Below are positions 1 to 8,515 of a stretch of DNA of 64,000 nt, one piece after another (positions within the stretch are counted from its first letter, which is position 1; every line of letters begins with the position of its first letter). The notes under the pieces are model-generated. The model was not told the DNA's origin. It did not search any database and saw nothing but the letters and a program-made list of their open reading frames with translations. Source of the stretch: an uncultured Chitinophaga sp. Lineage in GTDB: Bacteria; Bacteroidota; Bacteroidia; Chitinophagales; Chitinophagaceae. The stretch lies in assembly GCF_946479755.1 (NCBI RefSeq), contig NZ_CAMLHC010000016.1, forward strand, positions 1-64,000. The letters run 5' to 3'. Both the position numbers and the translations under genes were made by a program.

Positions 1-18
1 GAGAATAAATTTATTATT

Positions 19-94
19 AAGAACGCAAAGGAGCGAAGACCACAGTTTATTGATTATAATCAGTAAAATGTGGTCTTCGCTCCTTTGCGTTCTT
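19..94. terminator. Long perfect inverted repeat downstream of the DPP-IV-like peptidase
   Basis: Two 26-base arms (19-44 and 69-94) are exact reverse complements around a 24-base AT-rich loop that itself holds the palindrome gattataatc. The arms carry the words GCAAAGGAGCGAAGACC and its complement. The element lies just past the 3' end of the minus-strand peptidase, so it probably acts as a transcription terminator or mRNA 3' stabiliser. Words such as GCGAAGACCA and GCAAAG recur in the palindromes at 11363-11406 and 60996-61080, so it may belong to a dispersed repeat family. Confidence 0.7.
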
Positions 95-109
95 TATCAG
101 ACTCCTTAT

Positions 110-2305
110 CTATTTAATTTCTGCGTCTTTGCGTGCAAGATTCGCGTCAAAATAATCTGTGATCTTCTGCATCAGGTGTACCCTGTCTTTACCCAGCACA
201 TTGTGCAGATGCCCGGGATATACAAAGTAATCCACCTGAACGCCGCTATCCACACAGGCTCTCAGGAAGTTGACGGAATGCTGCCATACCACCACATCAT
301 CGTTGGTACCATGGATCAGCATCAGCTGCCCCTTCAGGTTTTTTGTTTTGGTGAGCAGGTTGGAGTTGGCATAACCTTCCGGATTCTGCTGCGGCGTATC
401 CATGTAACGCTCTGTGTACATCACTTCATACATGCTCCAGTCAATCACCGGGCCACCGGCCACGCCGGCCTTGAACACGTCGGGATGACGCAGCATCAGC
501 GAGGTGGTCATAAACCCGCCGAAGCTCCAGCCATGCACACCCATTTTCTGCTGATTGACATAAGGCAGTGATTTCAGATAAGCAACGCCCTGCAGCTGGT
601 CATCCATTTCCACGGTGCCCAGCCGGCGGAAAGTGGCCTGCTCGAAAGCCATGCCCCTGTTGGCGCTGCCGCGGCCGTCCATGGTAAATACTACATACCC
701 GCGCTGCGCCATGTACTCATACCACAGGTTGCCGCTGTAGGGGAAAGTATTGCGGATCAGCTGCACGTTAGGCCCGTTATACAGGTATACGATCACCGGG
801 TATTGACGGGTGCTGTCGAAATCCACCGGCAATATCAGTTTACCGTAAAGCGGTGTGCCATCGTCCGCTTTCAGCGTCACCTGCCTGATTTCCGGCCGTT
901 TGAAATTTTTCAGCGGATCTTCCGCTTTCAGGATGGTCTCTGCATACTTGCCATTCAACCCGGTGATGACAGCCATAGAAGGCACCTCTTTGGAAGTATA
1001 GCTGTCCAGCACATAGTCGCCGTTGCTGCTCACCTGTATATCATGCCAGCCTGCCGCCTGGTCCAGACGACGCAGGGCGGCGGTTTTCAGGTTCACGGCG
1101 TAACCGTGTTTTTCCATAGGGCTTTCTTTGGCCGCCGTGATGATCACTTCATTGGTGGCCTGGTGGAAACCCTGTAATTCATTGACCACCCAGTCGCCTT
1201 TGGTCAGCTGCTTTTGCAGTTGACCAGCGGTGTTGTACAGGTACAAATGCGTATAGCCGTCACGGTCACTCCACCAGATAAACTGGTCAGGTTTGCCCGG
1301 CACAAAAGTGAGCGGGTGCGACGGATGCACATATTTAGGATCTTTTTCTTCAAAAAGTGTTTTGATCAGTTCTCCCGTAGCGGCGCTGTATTGGTTGAGC
1401 GACAGGTGGTTCTGGTCCCTGTTGAGCAGCGCCACGTAAACGGACTGCTGGTCAGGCGCCCAGGTAACACAGGTGAGATAGTGATCTGCTTCGCCGGTTG
1501 TTTTCAGGAAGACGGTTTTGCGGGTAGATGGCTGATAGATGCCCAGCGTTACCTCGTGGGATTTACCACCGGCCATGGGATACTTGATGATATTGGCATG
1601 TGCAGGCACCACAGACCAGTCGATGACCGGGTAATCGTTGACCATACGCTGGTCCATCCGGTAGAAGGCAACCAGGTCGCCCTGCGGGGAGAAAAAGATG
1701 CCTTTATCGATACCGAATTCTTCGCGGTGCACGGTTTTGCCGTTCACGATATTGATGTCGGCATCCTGTGTAACGGGCAGTTCCTGGCCATCGGCGGTAC
1801 GGAGCAGGAGATTATTTTTTACCGTATAGGCAATGTAACGGCTTTTAGGATTGACGGTTACGTTTTCCGCATCCTGCGGCAGGGAGCACCATTTGCTGAA
1901 GGTGATCGTCCTGTTTTCGAGGGTACCGTTATACAGGTCGTTACCCATGGCAAACCAGGCGTGGGTGTTGTCCAGCCAGTGCAGGGCGGGTAAAGCGCGT
2001 AAAGGTCGTTGGGAAAAAAGTTGCTGGTTGAGGGTATTCAGTGCCAGCAGGGTATCTGTTTTGGGAAGGGCTCTGCCGCCCAATACGGTGTATTTCACCC
2101 ATACCTGCTGATTGCCGGCCATCACCGCCCTGGTGTAGGCGTTTTCGCCGGGCAACCACTCAAATTGTTTCAGTCTTTCAGGCGCCAGGTCCGCACGGAG
2201 CCCGTTGGTGGCCTGTGTCATGGTGTACATTTGCTGCTGAGCGCGGGCATTTTGGATGCCGCCGGCCATGCAACCTGCCAAAAGCAGTATCAGTCCTCTT
2301 TTCAT
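110..2305 (-). CDS. S9 family (DPP-IV-type) serine peptidase, exported
   Basis: Predicted dipeptidyl-peptidase IV-like enzyme that removes N-terminal dipeptides, often X-Pro, in the periplasm or outer envelope. The 731-residue protein starts with an export signal; LLAGC around residue 12 would fit a lipobox and ARA-QQ near 22 a signal peptidase I site, so the anchor type is open. The first two thirds look like the DPP-IV beta-propeller and include a double-Glu motif (HREEFGID) that in DPP-IV binds the substrate amino terminus. The C-terminal alpha/beta-hydrolase domain has GWSFGG with Ser594, Asp669 in HGTNDD and His701 in GHLHNV as the likely triad. The length is typical. The last codons (LARKDAEIK) run into GCAAAGACGC repeat-like DNA. 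Single gene with its own promoter and terminator. Confidence 0.93.
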   Translation of the reverse strand: MKRGLILLLAGCMAGGIQNARAQQQMYTMTQATNGLRADLAPERLKQFEWLPGENAYTRAVMAGNQQVWVKYTVLGGRALPKTDTLLALNTLNQQLFSQRPLRALPALHWLDNTHAWFAMGNDLYNGTLENRTITFSKWCSLPQDAENVTVNPKSRYIAYTVKNNLLLRTADGQELPVTQDADINIVNGKTVHREEFGIDKGIFFSPQGDLVAFYRMDQRMVNDYPVIDWSVVPAHANIIKYPMAGGKSHEVTLGIYQPSTRKTVFLKTTGEADHYLTCVTWAPDQQSVYVALLNRDQNHLSLNQYSAATGELIKTLFEEKDPKYVHPSHPLTFVPGKPDQFIWWSDRDGYTHLYLYNTAGQLQKQLTKGDWVVNELQGFHQATNEVIITAAKESPMEKHGYAVNLKTAALRRLDQAAGWHDIQVSSNGDYVLDSYTSKEVPSMAVITGLNGKYAETILKAEDPLKNFKRPEIRQVTLKADDGTPLYGKLILPVDFDSTRQYPVIVYLYNGPNVQLIRNTFPYSGNLWYEYMAQRGYVVFTMDGRGSANRGMAFEQATFRRLGTVEMDDQLQGVAYLKSLPYVNQQKMGVHGWSFGGFMTTSLMLRHPDVFKAGVAGGPVIDWSMYEVMYTERYMDTPQQNPEGYANSNLLTKTKNLKGQLMLIHGTNDDVVVWQHSVNFLRACVDSGVQVDYFVYPGHLHNVLGKDRVHLMQKITDYFDANLARKDAEIK

Positions 2306-2323
2306 CCTTACATTTTAAGGTTC

Positions 2324-2331
2324 CAAATGTA
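2324..2331 (-). promoter_or_regulatory. -7 box TACATTTG of the peptidase gene
   Basis: On the minus strand TACATTTG matches the Bacteroidota -7 consensus TAnnTTTG exactly and lies 18 bases before the start codon. I see no clear TTTG -33 box at the usual 19-21 base spacing, so the call rests on the -7 box alone. Confidence 0.4.
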
Positions 2332-2421
2332 AAGAATTACGAGGTATGCACCACCGTTAGGGAAGCTATGCGGACAAATATCAGGATAAAAGGAGGGGGA
2401 AGATGCGGGGCAGACGGGGTA

Positions 2422-3375
2422 TCAACCTTTATTCATGACGAGGTTGCGTTGTATCCATTCGCGTTCTTCTGGCAGCAGGTACTCTGCTCTTTTCTCGGTG
2501 ATCCAGGAGAAAGTCTTTTTTACTTCGCTTTTAACAGTACGGAAGCGGAACAGGAACTCCATGCCCAGCATCAGGTCAGTAAAACCGTTTTTAAATGTTT
2601 CCAGTGAAAGCCGGCCACTGCTGCGTCTTTTGGAGAGCATCTCGGTAATGCGGGTGATGACCGCCTGTATGGCGCTTTCGTCTGCATATTTATAGATCGC
2701 TTCCATCGCTTCTGATTTCAGCTGGCCGCGGAGCAGGCAGCGGGCGTAGAACAGCGCTTCTTTCTCTTTCTCAATATCCGCGATGGTGGCAAATGCCAGT
2801 CCTTTTACATCCTGGCGCGGGTGCTCCAGCAGGCGCTTGAGCGCAGGCAGGCTTTTTTTAGTGGCCACTTTATGCAGCAACAAGACTATATAATATATAT
2901 CATATTCATTTACAGTCCGTTTCAACAAGTTCAGTGCCCATTCTTCTACCTGTGGGTTGTTGGTGCCACGGAGGGCGAAAAGTGCGGAGCGGCGCACATT
3001 ATTATTGAGCGACAGCGTATTGTTCAGCAGCGGGTCGAGGTTCATATAGCCGGGGATCTGCGGGCCGCGTTCCAGGTCTTGCTGGATGGCGGTGATCATG
3101 TCCGGTTCCTGTTCCACCCGCAGGCGGTCCAGCATAAACCGGATCACTTCCGGGTCATTGGTGTTCCTGGAGAGCTGAATAATAATAAAGCCGGCGGCTC
3201 TTCGTTTTTCCTTATCAGGTTCTGTTGCGATGTATTGGTACAGAATCGGCACATACGCGTGGTTGGCCAGCTGTTCGGCCTCGCGGAGCGCCTGCCAGCT
3301 GATGGTTTGGGAGTCATTCAACTGTTCCGAGCGGTCGCATATACGTGTGACAAGGTTAATGAGATAATCATTCAT
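2422..3375 (-). CDS. HEAT-like repeat protein of unknown function
   Basis: I do not recognise a named family. The 317-residue protein is built from paired amphipathic helices throughout (for example RRAAGFIIIQLSR, VRRSALFALRG, VKGLAFATIADIEKEKEALF), which is the pattern of HEAT or armadillo repeats. It has no signal peptide, no membrane segment and no evident catalytic motif, so a cytoplasmic scaffold or adaptor is likely. It ends in a charged segment around KKTFSWITEKRAEYLLPEEREW. It lies between the peptidase gene (same strand, 116 bases away) and the divergently transcribed heptose operon. The neighbours give no functional clue. Confidence 0.8.
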   Translation of the reverse strand: MNDYLINLVTRICDRSEQLNDSQTISWQALREAEQLANHAYVPILYQYIATEPDKEKRRAAGFIIIQLSRNTNDPEVIRFMLDRLRVEQEPDMITAIQQDLERGPQIPGYMNLDPLLNNTLSLNNNVRRSALFALRGTNNPQVEEWALNLLKRTVNEYDIYYIVLLLHKVATKKSLPALKRLLEHPRQDVKGLAFATIADIEKEKEALFYARCLLRGQLKSEAMEAIYKYADESAIQAVITRITEMLSKRRSSGRLSLETFKNGFTDLMLGMEFLFRFRTVKSEVKKTFSWITEKRAEYLLPEEREWIQRNLVMNKG

Positions 3376-3482
3376 CCTGAGTTATTTTGATCTGCTACCC
3401 TCTGTTTTCAATTATCATACCAACCTGAACAAAAAGCGGGAAAAGGGCTACGGGAGGGCTTTATCAATTAACAGTTTTATGT

Positions 3483-3490
3483 TACATTTG
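3483..3490 (+). promoter_or_regulatory. -7 box TACATTTG of the heptose/glycosyltransferase operon
   Basis: TACATTTG matches TAnnTTTG exactly. A start site about seven bases downstream would give a leader of roughly 40 bases before the ATG at 3537, which supports that start over the upstream TTG at 3513. The -33 region (GCTTTATC) is a poor match. Confidence 0.45.
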
Positions 3491-3536
3491 CCCCTGTATT
3501 TTTGGACAGGTTTTGATACTGAATAGAACGAAAAGC

Positions 3537-4802
3537 ATGCACATACTACTCAAAAACGTAAAGGTTATAGCGCCTTCCTCCCCCTTTCACGGGCAGCAAA
3601 AAGACATTTCCATACAGAACGGCATTATCCAACAGGTGGGCGACCACCTGGAAGATGCACGCGCAACGGTGATCTCCGGAGAGAACCTGCACGTGTCTGC
3701 AGGCTGGATGGATATTTTCGCCCACTTCTGCGATCCCGGGCTGGAACACAAGGAAGATCTCTATACCGGCGTAAAAGCTGCGGCTACAGGCGGTTACACG
3801 ACCGTAATGGTGGTGCCCAACACCCAGCCGGCCCTGCATACCAAACCGCAGATCGAGTACGTACTAAGCAAAACCCGCCATGCCGCAGCCACCGTACTGC
3901 CTATCGGCGCGGTGACCAAAAACCTGGAAGGCGCCGGCCTCGCTGAAATGTATGAGATGCAGCAAAACGGCGCGGTAGCTTTCTCCGACGGCCTTAAACC
4001 AGTACAGTCCCCCGGGCTGATGCTCAAAGCATTACAGTACATCAAAGCTTTCGACGGTACGCTGATCCAGCTGCCGGACGACCAGAGCATCTCCGCCCAT
4101 GGCCTCATGCACGAAGGCATCTACTCCACCCAGCTGGGCATGCCCGGCAAACCGGCGCTGGCAGAAGAGCTGATCATTCAGCGTGACCTGGAACTGGCGA
4201 AATACACCGATTCCCGCATCCACATCACGGGCGTAAGCACCCGTAAATCCATAGAACTGATCGCCGCCGCCAAAGCAGACGGCATCAGGGTAACCTGCTC
4301 TGTCACCCCCTACCACCTGTCGCTCACCGACGGACAACTGGTCAACTACGATTCCAACCTGAAGGTAAACCCGCCGCTGCGCACCGCAGATGACGTGAAA
4401 GCTATCCAGGAAGCCATTGTACACGGCACGGTGGACTGCTTCGCCACCCACCACGTGCCCCAGGAATGGGACGCCAAACAAGTAGAGTTCGAATATGCGA
4501 AAAATGGTATGATCGGCCTGGAAAGCAGCTTCGGCGTCATCCGCCAATACCTGCCGCAACTGCCGCTGGAACAACATATTGCAATGCTGACAGAGAAGCC
4601 GCGGGCCATCTTCAAACAGCCGCAGCCTGAGATACGGGACGGCGCAGCCGCCAACCTCACCATCTTCGATCCGGCAGCAGCATGGGAATTCACCACGGGC
4701 CATATCGCTTCCAGATCGAAAAATTCGGCTTATATTGGCACCGCACTGAAAGGCAAGGTTATTGCTACGGTGAATGGTCCTATTTTTCACATCAACAAAT
4801 AA
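3537..4802 (+). CDS. Dihydroorotase-like amidohydrolase with a degenerate metal site
   Basis: Amidohydrolase-superfamily protein, 421 residues from the ATG at 3537, aligning by eye along its whole length with type I dihydroorotases (pyrimidine pathway, carbamoyl-aspartate to dihydroorotate). Family landmarks remain: PGFIDLHVHLREPG appears as AGWMDIFAHFCDPG, and NPPLR, FSD and GLES are present. Several metal ligands do not: the HxH pair reads Phe61-Ala-His63, the PHHL motif reads PYHL (259-260), and the catalytic Asp of TDHAPH is His305 (ATHHVPQ). This suggests either a non-catalytic paralogue, like the pseudo-dihydroorotases that support aspartate transcarbamoylase, or an altered metal site. 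A codon-level alternative start is TTG at 3513. It heads the operon, six bases before the DUF4199 gene. Confidence 0.82.
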   Translation: MHILLKNVKVIAPSSPFHGQQKDISIQNGIIQQVGDHLEDARATVISGENLHVSAGWMDIFAHFCDPGLEHKEDLYTGVKAAATGGYTTVMVVPNTQPALHTKPQIEYVLSKTRHAAATVLPIGAVTKNLEGAGLAEMYEMQQNGAVAFSDGLKPVQSPGLMLKALQYIKAFDGTLIQLPDDQSISAHGLMHEGIYSTQLGMPGKPALAEELIIQRDLELAKYTDSRIHITGVSTRKSIELIAAAKADGIRVTCSVTPYHLSLTDGQLVNYDSNLKVNPPLRTADDVKAIQEAIVHGTVDCFATHHVPQEWDAKQVEFEYAKNGMIGLESSFGVIRQYLPQLPLEQHIAMLTEKPRAIFKQPQPEIRDGAAANLTIFDPAAAWEFTTGHIASRSKNSAYIGTALKGKVIATVNGPIFHINK

Positions 4803-4808
4803 ACCTAT

Positions 4809-5345
4809 ATGCTGCAATCTTCTAATCCCGGGGTGAAATGGGGTATCATCGCCGGTATCGTTCTTATTTTGTTGAATGTGGGATCATGGATAGCCGGCCA
4901 TGAAATATTGTTTTCCTTTCTGAACGGCATCGCCCAGATGATACTGCTGATCGTTTTCGCTATCCTGGCAGGAAAAGAACGTAAAAGACAGGTGGGCCCC
5001 TATGTCGGTTTTAAAACCATGATAAAACCGGTATATACCACTTTTATTATCAGTACACTAATGATAACGGTCTATCAGTTTGTATTGTATAAGTATATCG
5101 ATCCGGATCTCTCCGAAGCCTTCAAACAACACACGCTCGCCACAACGGAACGTGTTTTGCGGTCTTTCGGGGCGCCACAGGACCAACTGGAAAGCCAACT
5201 GGACAGCATCAACGGCACCGACTTCTCGGTGAGCTTCTCCAAGTCCTTTCTGGATTACCTGAGAAACGTGATCTTTTATTTTGCCGTATCCGCTATCATT
5301 GCGCTGATCCTGCGTAAGAAAGCGCCGGAGCAAAAACATTCATAA
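4809..5345 (+). CDS. DUF4199 family membrane protein
   Basis: A 178-residue integral membrane protein resembling DUF4199, a Bacteroidota family of unknown function. I see three or four hydrophobic spans: about residues 12-30 (GIIAGIVLILLNVGSWIAG), 33-52, 73-92 (VYTTFIISTLMITVYQFVL) and 150-168 (IFYFAVSAIIALILR). Between the last two lies a soluble stretch of about 55 residues. The C-terminus is basic. It sits six bases after the dihydroorotase homologue and 15 bases before the GT2 gene. As I recall, this trio is a common arrangement in Bacteroidota, which suggests a shared envelope role, but this is inference. Confidence 0.85.
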   Translation: MLQSSNPGVKWGIIAGIVLILLNVGSWIAGHEILFSFLNGIAQMILLIVFAILAGKERKRQVGPYVGFKTMIKPVYTTFIISTLMITVYQFVLYKYIDPDLSEAFKQHTLATTERVLRSFGAPQDQLESQLDSINGTDFSVSFSKSFLDYLRNVIFYFAVSAIIALILRKKAPEQKHS

Positions 5346-5360
5346 TACTATTCTATAAAA

Positions 5361-6311
5361 ATGAACATATCCGTAATCGTTCCTTTAAAAAACGAAGAAG
5401 AATCACTTCCTGAACTGGCCGCCTGGATAGACCGGGTCATGCAGGAACATCGTTTCACCTACGAAGTATGGATGGTGGACGATGGCAGCACCGATGGTTC
5501 CTGGGAAGTGATCCAGCAACTGGCTATGCAAAACCACTGTATCAAAGGCATCAAATTCCAGCGCAACTACGGTAAGTCCGCCGCTCTCAACGAAGGCTTC
5601 AATGCCGCCCAGGGCGATGTGGTGATCACCATGGATGCCGACCTGCAGGACAGCCCGGATGAAATACCGGAACTGTACCGCATGATCGTGGAAGATGGTT
5701 ACGACCTCGTCAGCGGCTGGAAAAAGAAACGTTACGATAATGCTTTCACCAAAAACCTGCCGTCCAAACTGTACAACTACACCACCACCCGTATGAGTGG
5801 CGTAAGATTGCACGATATGAACTGCGGCCTTAAATCCTATCGCAAGAAAGTCATCAAGTCCATCGAAGTATACGGCGAAATGCACCGCTATATCCCGGTG
5901 ATCGCCAAATGGAACGGCTTCCGCAATATCGGCGAAAAAGTGGTGGAACACCGCGCCCGTAAATACGGCGTCAGCAAGTTCGGGCTGGAACGTTTTATCA
6001 ACGGCTTCCTCGACCTGGCCTCCATCATGTTCATCGGCAAATTCGGCAAACGCCCCATGCACCTCTTCGGCGCATTAGGCACCCTGTTCTTTTTCTTCGG
6101 TTTTGTGATTGCCTTCTACCTCACCTTCGCTAAATTCTTTTACGATAAATATAACATGACGGACAGGCCCGTGTTCTACCTCGCCCTGCTCTTTATGATT
6201 ATCGGTTCCCAGCTGTTCCTCACCGGATTTATCGGTGAACTGGTCACCCGTAACGCTCCCGAAAGAAACAGTTACCTCGTGGAGGCAAGAATGGACAAAT
6301 CAATCAACTAA
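5361..6311 (+). CDS. GT2 glycosyltransferase with C-terminal membrane anchor (polyprenyl-phosphate sugar transferase type)
   Basis: Family 2 glycosyltransferase of the dolichol-phosphate-mannose synthase/GtrB type, expected to move a sugar from a nucleotide donor to a polyprenyl phosphate at the inner membrane. The 316-residue protein has the GT-A fold start (ISVIVPLKNEEESLPEL), the nucleotide-binding VDDGSTDGS (Asp40-Asp41) and the metal-binding DADLQD (Asp92, Asp94). Two transmembrane helices follow, around residues 233-260 (FGALGTLFFFFGFVIAF) and 270-295, as is usual for this subfamily. Its stop codon overlaps the next start by one base (TAATG), so it should be translationally coupled to the GT4 gene. 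The donor sugar is not readable from sequence; the neighbouring heptose genes make a heptose possible. Confidence 0.92.
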   Translation: MNISVIVPLKNEEESLPELAAWIDRVMQEHRFTYEVWMVDDGSTDGSWEVIQQLAMQNHCIKGIKFQRNYGKSAALNEGFNAAQGDVVITMDADLQDSPDEIPELYRMIVEDGYDLVSGWKKKRYDNAFTKNLPSKLYNYTTTRMSGVRLHDMNCGLKSYRKKVIKSIEVYGEMHRYIPVIAKWNGFRNIGEKVVEHRARKYGVSKFGLERFINGFLDLASIMFIGKFGKRPMHLFGALGTLFFFFGFVIAFYLTFAKFFYDKYNMTDRPVFYLALLFMIIGSQLFLTGFIGELVTRNAPERNSYLVEARMDKSIN

Positions 6312-7447
6312 TGGCGCAGACTAAAAAGAAAATACTCCTGCTCGGCACAGCCTATCCCTTCCGGGGTGGGCTGGCTGCTTATAATGAAAGACTGGCGGAA
6401 GAGCTGCAGCTGACAGACGACGTGGAAATATTCACTTTCACCGTGCAATATCCCGGCTTCCTGTTCCCCGGCAAAAGCCAGTATTCTACCGATCCGCCGC
6501 CGCAACACCTGCGGATAAAACGGCTCATCAATTCCGTGAATCCTCTCAACTGGCTGATCGTTGGGCGCAAGATCCGGAAAATGAAACCGGATATCATCAT
6601 CTCCAAATACTGGTTGCCCGTCATGGGCCCTTCGCTGGGCACACTGCTCCGGCTGGGCAAACGCCGTAATACCAAGGTGATTGCGGTACTGGACAACGTG
6701 GTGCCGCATGAAAAACGCCCTGGCGACGTGGCCTTTACCAAATACTTCCTGAAGCCGGTAGATGCTTTCATCGCCATGAGCCAGTCAGTACTCGATGACC
6801 TCCGCGTGTTTGAGCCCACCAAAAAGGCATCGCTCATCCCCCACCCGATCTACGATAACTACGGCACGCCCATCTCCAAAGCGGAAGCGCGCCAACGGCT
6901 GCAGCTGCAGCCCGGCAAACGCTACATCCTTTTCTTCGGCTTTATCCGCCAGTATAAGGGCCTGGACCTGCTGCTGAAAGCCATGGCCGACGAACGCATG
7001 AAAAAGCTGGACGTTCACGCTATCGTGGCCGGCGAGTATTACGAAGACGCCGCCCCTTATCAGCTACTGCTGCAGGAACTGCAACTGGGCGACCGCGTGC
7101 TGATGCACACCGACTTTATCCCGACAGACGCCGTAAAAAACTATTTCTGTGCTGCCGACCTGGTGGTACAGCCTTATAAAAGCGCCACCCAGAGCGGTAT
7201 CTCGCAGATTGCCTACCATTTCGAAAAACCCATGGTGGTGACCCGCGTAGGCGGCCTGGTGGAAATGGTGCCCGACGGCGTAGTAGGCTTCCAGTGCGAT
7301 CCGGAACCAGCGTCCATCGCCGCCGCCATCGAAAAATATTTCCTGGACAACCGGGAGGCTGATATGATCGCGGCCCTGCAACAGGAAAAACAACAATATT
7401 CCTGGTCACGCCTCGCCCGGGAAATTCATACATTAGCAGAAAGCTGA
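6311..7447 (+). CDS. GT4 family glycosyltransferase
   Basis: Retaining GT-B glycosyltransferase of family 4, 378 residues, soluble or peripheral at the inner face of the membrane. The N-terminal domain starts with LLGTAYPFRGGLAAYNERLA, where the glycine-rich loop contacts the acceptor. The C-terminal domain has the donor-site pattern: FFGFIRQYKGLDLLLKA, then VQPYKSATQSGISQIA and KPMVVTRVGGLVEMV (the E-x7-E region is altered, with serine and glycine at the first position). It overlaps the GT2 gene by one base and is followed 24 bases later by hddA. It probably adds a sugar to a lipid-linked surface glycan; donor and acceptor are unknown. Confidence 0.9.
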   Translation: MAQTKKKILLLGTAYPFRGGLAAYNERLAEELQLTDDVEIFTFTVQYPGFLFPGKSQYSTDPPPQHLRIKRLINSVNPLNWLIVGRKIRKMKPDIIISKYWLPVMGPSLGTLLRLGKRRNTKVIAVLDNVVPHEKRPGDVAFTKYFLKPVDAFIAMSQSVLDDLRVFEPTKKASLIPHPIYDNYGTPISKAEARQRLQLQPGKRYILFFGFIRQYKGLDLLLKAMADERMKKLDVHAIVAGEYYEDAAPYQLLLQELQLGDRVLMHTDFIPTDAVKNYFCAADLVVQPYKSATQSGISQIAYHFEKPMVVTRVGGLVEMVPDGVVGFQCDPEPASIAAAIEKYFLDNREADMIAALQQEKQQYSWSRLAREIHTLAES

Positions 7448-7471
7448 TCATCAGCCTAAAAATTTAAACCA

Positions 7472-8497
7472 TTGATCTACAGAAGTAAAGCACCATTACG
7501 TATAGGCCTGGCCGGTGGCGGCACCGATGTAAGCCCGTATTCCGACCTGTATGGCGGCGCTATCCTCAACGCCACCATCTCGTTGTATGCCCGCGCTTCC
7601 ATAGAACCGCTGTCCGACGGGAAAATTGTTTTTGAATCTGCCGACAGAAGAGAACAACTCAGTTATGACGCCGTATACCCGCTGCCGTTAGATGGCAAAC
7701 TGGATATCCTCAAAGGCGTTATCAACAGGATACATAAAGACTATGGCGGCCTGCCTTCCTGCGGCTTCCGGCTCACCACCTATGTGGACGCGCCTCCCGG
7801 CTCCGGCCTCGGCACTTCCTCCACCCTCGTGGTAGCGGTGCTCGGCGCTTTCGCCGAATGGCTGAAACTGCCGCTGGGAGAATATGACATGGCACACCTC
7901 GCCTATTCTATTGAGCGGGAAGACCTGCAACAGGCTGGCGGCAAACAGGACCAGTACGCGGCCACCTTCGGCGGCGTTAACTTCATGGAGTTCTACGGCG
8001 GCGATAAAGTCATCGTGAACCCACTGCGCATCAAAGAAGTAAACCTGCATGAACTGGAAAACAACCTCGTGCTGTTTTATACCTCTACCAGCAGGCTGTC
8101 TTCTACCATCATCTCCGAACAACAAAAAAATGTGACCGACAAAAAGGACGACTCCATCGCCGCCATGCACCACCTGAAGGAACAGGCCGTGATGATGAAA
8201 GAAGCCCTGCTGCGCGGTACCATCGATAAAATAGGGGACATCCTCAATTATGGTTTTGAATACAAAAAACAGATGGCCAAAGGCATCACCAACCCACAGC
8301 TCGACGAGATTTACGAAGCGGCCCGCAAAGCAGGCGCCAGCGGCGGTAAAATCTCCGGCGCCGGCGGTGGCGGCTTCATGATCTTCTACTGTCCTAAAAA
8401 CACCCGTTTTAAAGTAGTAGACGCACTCAGCAGCTTTGGCGGCGATGTAAAACGTTATACCTTCACCCATCATGGTATTCAAACCTGGAGTATCTGA
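7472..8497 (+). CDS. hddA: D-glycero-D-manno-heptose 7-phosphate kinase (GHMP kinase)
   Basis: GHMP-superfamily sugar kinase that phosphorylates heptose 7-phosphate at C1 to give the alpha-1,7-bisphosphate, on the route to GDP-heptose. The 341-residue protein starts with the family's N-terminal strand and glycine loop (KAPLRIGLAGGGTDVSPYSD). The ATP loop PPGSGLGTSST lies near residue 108, GGKQDQYAATFGG near 155, and GGKISGAGGGGFM near 295. The start must be the TTG at 7472: an in-frame stop lies at 7457-7459, and there is no other Met before the catalytic core. It is flanked by gmhA and a GT4 gene. The alternative, a fucokinase-like or other GHMP sugar kinase, is less likely given gmhA, hddC and gmhB next door. 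Confidence 0.9.
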   Translation: MIYRSKAPLRIGLAGGGTDVSPYSDLYGGAILNATISLYARASIEPLSDGKIVFESADRREQLSYDAVYPLPLDGKLDILKGVINRIHKDYGGLPSCGFRLTTYVDAPPGSGLGTSSTLVVAVLGAFAEWLKLPLGEYDMAHLAYSIEREDLQQAGGKQDQYAATFGGVNFMEFYGGDKVIVNPLRIKEVNLHELENNLVLFYTSTSRLSSTIISEQQKNVTDKKDDSIAAMHHLKEQAVMMKEALLRGTIDKIGDILNYGFEYKKQMAKGITNPQLDEIYEAARKAGASGGKISGAGGGGFMIFYCPKNTRFKVVDALSSFGGDVKRYTFTHHGIQTWSI

Positions 8498-8515
8498 CCT
8501 TAAAAATATTCCGAT

